From: Opitutales bacterium
Lineage (GTDB): Bacteria; Verrucomicrobiota; Verrucomicrobiia; Opitutales; Seribacteraceae
DNA length: 64,000 bases
Assembly: GCA_028101545.1 (NCBI GenBank)
Contig: JAOHKZ010000005.1
Coordinates: 28,278 to 92,277 of the forward strand
Reading direction: 5' to 3'
Numbering within the stretch: position 1 is the stretch's first letter; each line of letters opens with the position of its first letter. The position numbers and the translations under genes are program-made. Below the pieces are notes generated by a model, which was not told the DNA's origin, made no database searches, and worked only from the letters and a program-made list of their open reading frames with translations. Positions 42,936-50,584 of the stretch are shown here, piece after piece.

Positions 42936-44473
42936 TAAGCCTCGGGAATTACAGGCTTCAATACTTTACCATTTTTCACCGGGTACAGAGCCTTCATTTT
43001 GGTCAGTTTATCGACCATTTCCGTAATCATTTGTTTTAGTTTATCCGGGTGTTTTCCGGCCAGGTTATTTGATTCACTGATGTCGTTCTTCAGGTTGAAC
43101 AAAGAATAACGCTTAGGTCCTGAATTTAGATATTCGTAGATTACTTTCCAGTCGCCATTTCTCCAGGTGGTAAAGAACTGACTCTTTCCACGACGAGGAT
43201 GTGGATAATGATTTAAGAAAACATCCCGGTGATCAGAATTTCTCTTCCCCGCAAAAAGATCCCCCAATTCCTGTCCGTCCATTTTGTGAGATTTGGGAAT
43301 CTTTATTCGAGAAACCTTACACAGGGTCGGTAACAAATCAAAGCAGGTTCCAAATTCCTGACGCATAGAATTGGGTACGATGGGGTTCTCTTCCTGAAAA
43401 GCATTTCCGGGACTCACCTTCCCCCAGGAGGCAATAAATGGTACCCGCATCCCCCCTTCCCACTTTGCCCCTTTACGACCCCGCAGGGGAGCACAGGAAC
43501 TAATGCCATCCAAATCTTTATCAGGCGCATCGCCGCCATTATCTCCCAGGAAAATAATAAAAGTATTTTCGGCTACACCTTTGGTCTCAATATGATCGAT
43601 CAGATCTCCAAGAGACTTATCCATTCCCTCGATCATGGTGGCATAGGCCATAAGTGATGGACTCTTACCCTGATAGTTTTTCGCAAAACGGGGATCGGAT
43701 TGAAAGGGAGAATGTACCGCATAGTGAGACATATGCAAAAAGAAAGGTTTGGAAGCATTCAATGCCTTATCAATTTCGGCTTTAGCCTCAAGGGTGAGAG
43801 CCTCGGTGAGAAAAATATTCTGCCCATGGTATTTTTCCAAATGCGGCACGGGCCGGGCATGCAGGTTTTTGCTACCCACACCAAAACTTCTCGTTCCATA
43901 GTAGGAACCGGGAGCACCAAAACAGGTACCCGCCACATTGACATCAAATCCTAAATTCAAGGGGTCCTCCCCTTCCCTATCTTTCGGAGCAAAGTGAGCT
44001 TTACCGACATGGATCGTTTGGTAGCCAGCCTTTATGAATAGATTGGGGAGAGTAACATCGCTTCCCTTAAGACCTACCCAGTTCCATTCAGGTGGAACCT
44101 GCTGAGAAGTGGCGAGGGGGTAATCGATCTCACGGTTATTTTTCCACGGAAAGATGTAGTCAGTGCACCGATGTCTTGCCGAGTTCTGTCCGTTCATCAT
44201 GGAGACCCGCGTTGGGGAACAGACATTGTGGGAATAGAAGTTACTGAAGCGTACACCTTGGGAGGCTAAGCGTTCCATATTTGGCGTTCGGTACCAATCA
44301 TTAAGCGGATAGCGTTTCGGTTTGCCATTTTCATCAACCAACATCGGTGCTGATGTGTCCATCAAACCCATATCATCCACCAAGAATACGATAATGTTGG
44401 GCTTACGCAGCTCTGCTTTTAATAGAAAAACCCCAATAAACACAGCAAAGATTGTGAAGTTATTTATATTCAT
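42935..44473 (-). CDS. Exported family S1 sulfatase
   Basis: 512 residues; signal peptide about 1-20. Metal ligands D33-D34 in V-D-D-M-G; formylglycine motif C85-S-P-T-R in N-V-C-S-P-T-R-V-S-M-M-N-G. G-D-N-G-G-D-A-P follows. There is an insertion between residues 39 and 60 (S-A-P-M-L-V-D-E-N-G-K-P) compared with the other sulfatases. The start overlaps the double-sulfatase stop by ATGA (44470-44473), so expression is coupled. Substrate not readable. Confidence 0.93.
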   Translation of the reverse strand: MNINNFTIFAVFIGVFLLKAELRKPNIIVFLVDDMGLMDTSAPMLVDENGKPKRYPLNDWYRTPNMERLASQGVRFSNFYSHNVCSPTRVSMMNGQNSARHRCTDYIFPWKNNREIDYPLATSQQVPPEWNWVGLKGSDVTLPNLFIKAGYQTIHVGKAHFAPKDREGEDPLNLGFDVNVAGTCFGAPGSYYGTRSFGVGSKNLHARPVPHLEKYHGQNIFLTEALTLEAKAEIDKALNASKPFFLHMSHYAVHSPFQSDPRFAKNYQGKSPSLMAYATMIEGMDKSLGDLIDHIETKGVAENTFIIFLGDNGGDAPDKDLDGISSCAPLRGRKGAKWEGGMRVPFIASWGKVSPGNAFQEENPIVPNSMRQEFGTCFDLLPTLCKVSRIKIPKSHKMDGQELGDLFAGKRNSDHRDVFLNHYPHPRRGKSQFFTTWRNGDWKVIYEYLNSGPKRYSLFNLKNDISESNNLAGKHPDKLKQMITEMVDKLTKMKALYPVKNGKVLKPVIPEA

Positions 44474-47400
44474 TTATCCAGATTCAAGGATTGAGAGGCA
44501 ATCTCAGACGACCACTGTGCATACAATTCCTGAAGGCGTTTAAGAACCTCGGGGCGATCCTTCGAGAGGTCTTTACTTTCGCCCGGATCATTCTTCAGGT
44601 TGAAAAGACGGGTTCCTTTTAAAAGGTTTTCCCGATTGATGATTCCCTCGGTTGGCTCGCGGTTTTTCCGACCACCGTTGTGGAGTAATTTCCAATCACC
44701 GGAACGAACGGTATGACTGTTGGTTTCTCCAAAACGCCAAAAAAGGTTTCGGGGTTCTTCTGATTTCACGATGGGTTTACCATCGAGATCAGCAGGGAGT
44801 CTTATGCCCGCGGCATCCAGGCAGGTGGGTACGATATCGAGGCTAGAAATCACTTGATCCGAGACTTGCCCCCCATGCGGGTCGCCGGGGCGGGATAAAA
44901 TAAAGGGAACCCGGATACCTCCTTCCCATAGGGTGAACTTACTGCCAGCCAAGGGTAAGTTGGTCGCCCCATTGGTCGGGGCGCCTCCGTTGTCAGAAAA
45001 GAATACGACCATGGTGTTGTCGGTCAGTTTCAATTCGTCCAAGGCATCCATCAGCACACCTATGTTTTCATCCAGGCAATCCAGGTTCGCCAAGTAATAG
45101 TCCCTCATTTGCTTGGCACTGATCTTATCGCCGATCGTGATGAATTGCTTAAACCATTGTGCGTACTTACCGTCCTTGTCGGGGTCATAATGCGGGATTG
45201 GCTGCAATCCCTTATATTTTTTGATGTATCGAGGGGGGACTTGGTGAATCAGGTGATGGACTGAATTGTAGGAAAGAGTCAGAAGGAAAGGATCGTTTTT
45301 GTTTTCATGCAGGAAGTCGATCGCTTCCTCGGTGAAAACCTCGGTCAGGTAGGGATAATGATCACCCTCCGGTTTGAACTCCTCATATCCACGGTTTCGC
45401 ATCAAAGGACCAAGGGCAGCACTGTGACCCTTGGGGTCCGGTGTTCTGTTCTGTATATCTTTTGATAATAGAAAATAATCGAAACCATGGGCGGAAAACC
45501 CAAGGAACTCGTCGTACCCGTGATTCAGGGGGTAAGCGTAGAGATTCTGCCGGTGCAAGGTTTTGTTCCCAAAATCATTTTTACCAATCTTTGCCGTCTT
45601 GTACCCGTTTTCCCTGAGGATGCTTGCCAAGGTAGGAATGCCTTTGGGCAGCCCGCAATTAAACCCACTCTTCGGATCCCAGCGAGCCTGGTGCCTACCA
45701 GTGATCCATCCGGCCCGGGACGGACTACAGACTGCTGCTGACACATAGGCCTGTGTGTAGAGAGTCCCCCGAGATGCAAGTTCATCGAGATTGGGAGTAT
45801 GGGCATCCTTGGCACTATGCTGGTACTTGCTCAAGTCCCCATAGCCCATGTCGTCGACCACGATAATCATAAAATTTGGGCGATCGGAATCACTTTCAGG
45901 CTTGGATGCCTTGTTAGTTTTCGTTTTCAGCATCCAGGAACCACTTATCTTAAAGGATGATTCATGAACTTTCATCAATGGGCTCTTCGGCGAACCGGAC
46001 GCTCCCATACCCCAACGGTAGTAAAGTTGTTGACCAGTGATAGCACGGTAGGCTCGATCGAGTGGTTTATTTGCACTGCCGTAACGGCTCCGTGGTTTGA
46101 ACTTCTTCCTTGCGATGGCGAGGGGTTCTATGGCGGAGGCGAGAGCTTGGTTGGCGTCGGGAGGCTGGGAGTCGAGCAGGTTGCCCACGCGCACTTGGAC
46201 ATCAGTGTTGGGGTGGTTGATCTCAGCAAGTACGACGGGAAGGGCTTCTTGGTAATAGCCTAGATTGAAAAGCCCTTCTGCGGCGATGAGACGAACATCG
46301 AGCGAGGAGTCGCTTAAGTTTTCTCTTAAAGTCGGTAAAATGGCCTTCACGATTTCGGATCCTGCCGTCTGGGTGATAACGGCAAGTCCTAGGTTAGCCC
46401 AGTATCGGACGGACTCGTCTTCGTTTTTAGTACGGGCCTTCAAATCAGCCATGCCAGCTTCACCGAGCAACTGCAGGTTAGCGGTATCGAGAATTTCTTC
46501 GTAGTTCTCGATATCCTGACCAACTCCCCAAAGTGAGCGGCCATTGGCACATTCGTAGAGCAAGCGCTCATTGATGAGACCAAGGTCGCGGGTTTCGATC
46601 ATCCAGTCATGGAGCCGCTGTCGCATCTGCTTCAGCACATCGACATAGGCTGGGTCATCAGCGAGGTTATGAATCATTTCGGGGTCGGTTTTGGAATCGT
46701 AGAGTTGCTCGATGTCCTTGAAGCGCCGAGCATACTCGACCTGTGACCCTTCAAGTTTTCCGGCCAATGCCAACTCCTGGAAGCGGTGGTAGATCGGTGC
46801 CTCCCAAAGGAAGGTTTCGTAAGGTGCATAGGGGCGATGGGGATAGAAATGACGCATATAGCGAAAGCGTTTATCACGAATCGAGCGAACAAACTGAGTA
46901 CGGGTATCGAGTCGGTTACGCATAGCAACGAGAAACTCACGCTCTTCAGCAGTTCCATTAACCAGTAGTGGGCGCCCCTGCATATAGCTGGGAGGAGTAA
47001 GGCCAGCCAAGGAGAGGACGGATGGTGCCATATCCATAAGGCAGATAAGGTCATCTACCACCGAACCGGGCTGAGCAGGGGCAAGGTGCTGGTATTTCTT
47101 GGGGAAGCGAACAATCAAGGGCACATGGGTGCCTTGTTCCCAAATCGTGTGTTTACCGCGTGGCATTCCGACCCCATGATCGGCCCAGACGATAGTGATA
47201 GTGTCGTCCCAGAGGCCGTCTTCCTTAAGAGCAGCTAATACTTCTCCGGTTCGATAATCGACTTGTGTGACGGCATCATAGTATCTTGCCCAGGAATGCC
47301 GAAAGATGGGATCGTCCGGATGAAAGCTCGGGAGAGGAGCGGTAGCTGGATCGTGAAAGTCACCTGACTGGAGGCGGTTGAGGCGCGTTTGGACGATCAC

Positions 47401-47913
47401 ATTCTCCGCGATCTTGGTCACACTCGAGTGACATTCATTGAAATCAATCTTGGAGAAAAAAGGCTGACCCTTGTTCGGCCGACTACGCCAAGGAGTGTCT
47501 CCAACTTTCTTTCCCTGCCGGTCATACTTCATTCCGACAATGTTGTAGTCGCCCTTTTGATTGGTGGTGTAGTAACCCGCCTCACCCATGAGGTTGGGGA
47601 CAAACTTGAGGAAAGTAGGTGCTGGCAGACCGCCGCTGCGGTGATGCAGGGTTCCAATGGTGCTGGGATACATACCGGTGACAATGCTGGATCGGGACAC
47701 CGAGCAAACTGGGGCAACGGAGTGGGCGTTGGTATAACGGATACCTTCTGTGGCGAGCTGATCAAAAACCGGGGTCTTTGCATACTCATCCCCATAACAG
47801 CCCATCATTGGGGTAATATCTTCGAGTGCGATGTAGAGGATATTTGGGCGATCATCGGCAAAAGCCGAAGATAGAAAGAGAAGAGCAAAAACAGCGTGTA
47901 AGCAAGATTTCAT
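44470..47913 (-). CDS. Double sulfatase with central HEAT-like region
   Basis: 1147 residues from 47913; signal peptide about 1-19. Sulfatase domain 1 (about 20-480) has E31-D32 metal ligands and an active-site motif C70-S-V-S-R, in which Val replaces the Pro/Ala normally preferred by the formylglycine-generating enzyme. A helical HEAT-like stretch follows (about 510-620; V-R-Y-W-A-N-L-G-L, D-V-R-L-I-A-A-E-G-L-F). Sulfatase domain 2 (about 670-1140) has V-V-D-D-M-G-Y-G-D, canonical C729-S-P-S-R and S-D-N-G-G. Domain 2 has no leader of its own, so this is a real fusion or a read-through of two former genes. Whether domain 1 is active is uncertain. Confidence 0.88.
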   Translation of the reverse strand: MKSCLHAVFALLFLSSAFADDRPNILYIALEDITPMMGCYGDEYAKTPVFDQLATEGIRYTNAHSVAPVCSVSRSSIVTGMYPSTIGTLHHRSGGLPAPTFLKFVPNLMGEAGYYTTNQKGDYNIVGMKYDRQGKKVGDTPWRSRPNKGQPFFSKIDFNECHSSVTKIAENVIVQTRLNRLQSGDFHDPATAPLPSFHPDDPIFRHSWARYYDAVTQVDYRTGEVLAALKEDGLWDDTITIVWADHGVGMPRGKHTIWEQGTHVPLIVRFPKKYQHLAPAQPGSVVDDLICLMDMAPSVLSLAGLTPPSYMQGRPLLVNGTAEEREFLVAMRNRLDTRTQFVRSIRDKRFRYMRHFYPHRPYAPYETFLWEAPIYHRFQELALAGKLEGSQVEYARRFKDIEQLYDSKTDPEMIHNLADDPAYVDVLKQMRQRLHDWMIETRDLGLINERLLYECANGRSLWGVGQDIENYEEILDTANLQLLGEAGMADLKARTKNEDESVRYWANLGLAVITQTAGSEIVKAILPTLRENLSDSSLDVRLIAAEGLFNLGYYQEALPVVLAEINHPNTDVQVRVGNLLDSQPPDANQALASAIEPLAIARKKFKPRSRYGSANKPLDRAYRAITGQQLYYRWGMGASGSPKSPLMKVHESSFKISGSWMLKTKTNKASKPESDSDRPNFMIIVVDDMGYGDLSKYQHSAKDAHTPNLDELASRGTLYTQAYVSAAVCSPSRAGWITGRHQARWDPKSGFNCGLPKGIPTLASILRENGYKTAKIGKNDFGNKTLHRQNLYAYPLNHGYDEFLGFSAHGFDYFLLSKDIQNRTPDPKGHSAALGPLMRNRGYEEFKPEGDHYPYLTEVFTEEAIDFLHENKNDPFLLTLSYNSVHHLIHQVPPRYIKKYKGLQPIPHYDPDKDGKYAQWFKQFITIGDKISAKQMRDYYLANLDCLDENIGVLMDALDELKLTDNTMVVFFSDNGGAPTNGATNLPLAGSKFTLWEGGIRVPFILSRPGDPHGGQVSDQVISSLDIVPTCLDAAGIRLPADLDGKPIVKSEEPRNLFWRFGETNSHTVRSGDWKLLHNGGRKNREPTEGIINRENLLKGTRLFNLKNDPGESKDLSKDRPEVLKRLQELYAQWSSEIASQSLNLDK

Positions 47914-47938
47914 CCGATTCGGTTCCAATACTATATTT

Positions 47939-49345
47939 CTAATTTTTCTTCTTTCTGGCTTTGCGTTGAGGGTTCGCAGGAACAGCTTCGGGAATAACCG
48001 CATTATGCACCTTGAGGACCGAATCCAATTGCCTCTTCAACTCGTCCGCTTTCTCCGGCATGGCGGCGATGAGGTTTGTCGTTTCGCCAATATCGTCTTT
48101 CAGGTTGTACAGTTCGCTCCTTCTGTCGGAGTAGAAATAGAGGTACTTCCAGTCGCCGCCCCGAACCACACTCCCCGGTTCGGACAAAGGAGTTAGCGGC
48201 TTCGCAACCGGATAGTGCCAGAACATAGGGCCGCGATTAAATTTTGTGTCTCCTTTGAATAGAGGGACAAGGCTCACGCTGTCCGGTGCGATTTCGGGCT
48301 TCTTTTCGATACCCGCCATTTCGAGCAAAGTTGCGTAGTAATCGGTTCCGTGAATCGGCGTATCGCTTACCACGCCCTTGGAAACTCCGGGGCCTTCGGC
48401 AATGCAGGAGACGCGAATCCCGCCCTCGTACAAATCGCCTTTGTGTCCACGGAGCGGAGTGTTGTCTGTTGCCGGCTTATGGCCACCGTTGTCGGAGGTG
48501 AAAAAGATGACGGTGTTTTCGCGCAATCCTTTTTGGTCAAGCCATGAAAGCATGCGACCAATATTTTCGTCCATCGATTCGATCATCCCGCCATATTTTG
48601 GATTCATGGCTTTTTTGGCCGCGTACTTCTTTGTCTTTTCCGGCTTTGAGTGGAACGGGGCGTGCACCGTATAGTAGCTCATGTAGACAAACCACGGCGT
48701 ATCGTTTTTGGAAAACTGCTCAAGCACACCGATCGCTTCGGTCGTAATCCGGTCTGTTAGGTATTCGCCTTTCGGACCGTCCTTCAAATGGGCGAGCTTA
48801 TACGGACTGAAAAAGCCATTGTGTGGATGCCCTTTCCAGCCACCGGCAATATTCACATCAAAGCCCTGATCGGTGGGCAGATGCGTTTCGTCATTATTTG
48901 TGAGATGCCATTTACCAAGAAAGCCGGTCTGATAGCGACCAGCCTTCAGGCTTTCTGCAATTGTAACTGCATCCAGTTCGAGGTGCGAACGTTCTTGCGT
49001 ACGTTGCAAAATTCCGCCTTTGGTTTCGCTGACAAAATTATCGACGAATCCGCTGGTCGACGGATACTTGCCGGTCATGATCGCTGCCCGGGAAGGTCCA
49101 CAGATCGGGCACGCTGCGTAGGCGTTGGTGAACCGCATCCCCTGCCTGGCCAGTTTGTCGAGGTTCGGAGTCTCAAAAACCTCGTTACCGTAACAGCTCA
49201 AATCACGCCAGCCCATGTCATCAACAAGGATAAACAGGATATTGGGTGGCTCATCCGCAGAGGCATTAGACTGAACAAAAGAGGCGGAAAAGAAAACTCC
49301 CCAAAGGAAAGTTGACCATCCTACAAGATGGTAGAGACGAGGCAT
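47939..49345 (-). CDS. Exported family S1 sulfatase
   Basis: 468 residues; leader about 1-30. Metal ligands D42-D43; formylglycine motif C82-G-P-S-R in P-I-C-G-P-S-R-A-A-I-M-T-G, with Gly in the x position; T-S-D-N-G-G-H-K. The C-terminus is lysine-rich (A-R-K-K-K-N). It overlaps the DUF1552 stop by one base (TGATG) and precedes the double sulfatase by 25 bases. Confidence 0.93.
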   Translation of the reverse strand: MPRLYHLVGWSTFLWGVFFSASFVQSNASADEPPNILFILVDDMGWRDLSCYGNEVFETPNLDKLARQGMRFTNAYAACPICGPSRAAIMTGKYPSTSGFVDNFVSETKGGILQRTQERSHLELDAVTIAESLKAGRYQTGFLGKWHLTNNDETHLPTDQGFDVNIAGGWKGHPHNGFFSPYKLAHLKDGPKGEYLTDRITTEAIGVLEQFSKNDTPWFVYMSYYTVHAPFHSKPEKTKKYAAKKAMNPKYGGMIESMDENIGRMLSWLDQKGLRENTVIFFTSDNGGHKPATDNTPLRGHKGDLYEGGIRVSCIAEGPGVSKGVVSDTPIHGTDYYATLLEMAGIEKKPEIAPDSVSLVPLFKGDTKFNRGPMFWHYPVAKPLTPLSEPGSVVRGGDWKYLYFYSDRRSELYNLKDDIGETTNLIAAMPEKADELKRQLDSVLKVHNAVIPEAVPANPQRKARKKKN

Positions 49346-50580
49346 CAGCTCTTCAGTAAGCCCAAGTCTGCAACACTGTTTCCAAACTTACCAGCGTCAA
49401 TGTTGTGTTTATGAAGCAGTTCGAGGTAAAGATTACAAAGATGTGTTGGTTGTTCCAAGACAGTGTGGGACTGGTGGCGGTATCCTCCTCCAGCCACGAT
49501 CATGGGAAGATTATTACAGGTGTGGTTTGAGGCATCACCAAAATTACTACCCATCACCACAGTGGTGTTGTCAAGCAGGGTACCCTCCCCTTCCCTTACC
49601 TGATCCATTTCAAAAAGAAACCGGTTAAAATGCTTGAGTGTATCAATCTCAATTTTACTTAGACTTTCAATCATGCTGGGCCTACCCCCATGATGGGAAA
49701 ACGTATGCCAACCGCCTACGGCACCCGGTACTTTTATGGCACCATCGATCCAATCCATGGAAATGGTGATCACCCGGGTCGAATCTGTCTGAAAGGCAAG
49801 CTTGGCCAGTTCGAAAAGATTGTGAATCTTGGTCGAAAAAACATACTCCTGATCATCGCTTAGTGATTTCTCGACTTTAGGCTTTTCCGTGTTTAGCCAA
49901 AATTTCTCATGTTCAAGCTGTTCTTCGAGCTCGCGAATAACCACTTTGTAACTGTCTAGCTTAGCTGGCTGGGTACCCTTTTTGCGAAGTAATTCCAGAT
50001 CTCGGCGTAGAGAATTTAGAATATTCTTGTCGTTACGGAGCTGTCTTTTCTTAGCCGCTAAATTCTCTTTCTCAAAGAGTTTCTCAAATATTTTTTCCTC
50101 ATCATGCATCGGAGGAATGGGTGAACCGCGATCATTCCAGGATATCCCCCAACCACGGTCGTATATACTGAAATTCAAAAAGGGGAACCGGGTATCTCCT
50201 CCCATCTCTTTGGCCATCACCTGATCCAGGGAAATGCCATTTACAAAGGTGGATGACTCCGGACTGGGACTCCCGGTGAGAAAGGATTTTTCAGAATCGT
50301 GGTTACTTGTATCCATACCGGGATGATAAAGATTTTGGAAAACCGTCATCTTATCCAAAGTCTTAAAATCCCTGAGATAACCGGATGTGGAAAAGTCTCC
50401 CCTCTTTTTAGGGAAAAAATAAGGCTCATAAAATCCGAGGCAACTGCAGACAAAAATAATACGCTTAGGTGGGCTCTTTACCACTTGGGGCTTTACGGCG
50501 GCCCGCAACTCCAGGGACTGCAGGGCAAGGGGTAAGGCTGTACCCAATTTGAGAAATTCTTTTCTGCTGATGTTTTTCAT
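49345..50580 (-). CDS. DUF1552 family exported protein (PSD1 partner 3)
   Basis: 411 residues. Its leader has R-K rather than R-R (S-R-K-E-F-L-K-L-G), so Tat export is less certain than for the other two copies. Family blocks: H-P-G-M-D-T-S-N-H, S-L-D-Q-V-M-A, A-F-Q-T-D-S-T-R-V-I-T, N-L-P-M-I-V-A-G-G-G-Y-R-H-Q-S-H. Lies 4 bases after the PSD1 gene and shares one base with the following sulfatase, within the IclR operon. Confidence 0.87.
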   Translation of the reverse strand: MKNISRKEFLKLGTALPLALQSLELRAAVKPQVVKSPPKRIIFVCSCLGFYEPYFFPKKRGDFSTSGYLRDFKTLDKMTVFQNLYHPGMDTSNHDSEKSFLTGSPSPESSTFVNGISLDQVMAKEMGGDTRFPFLNFSIYDRGWGISWNDRGSPIPPMHDEEKIFEKLFEKENLAAKKRQLRNDKNILNSLRRDLELLRKKGTQPAKLDSYKVVIRELEEQLEHEKFWLNTEKPKVEKSLSDDQEYVFSTKIHNLFELAKLAFQTDSTRVITISMDWIDGAIKVPGAVGGWHTFSHHGGRPSMIESLSKIEIDTLKHFNRFLFEMDQVREGEGTLLDNTTVVMGSNFGDASNHTCNNLPMIVAGGGYRHQSHTVLEQPTHLCNLYLELLHKHNIDAGKFGNSVADLGLLKS

Positions 50581-50584
50581 ACCG

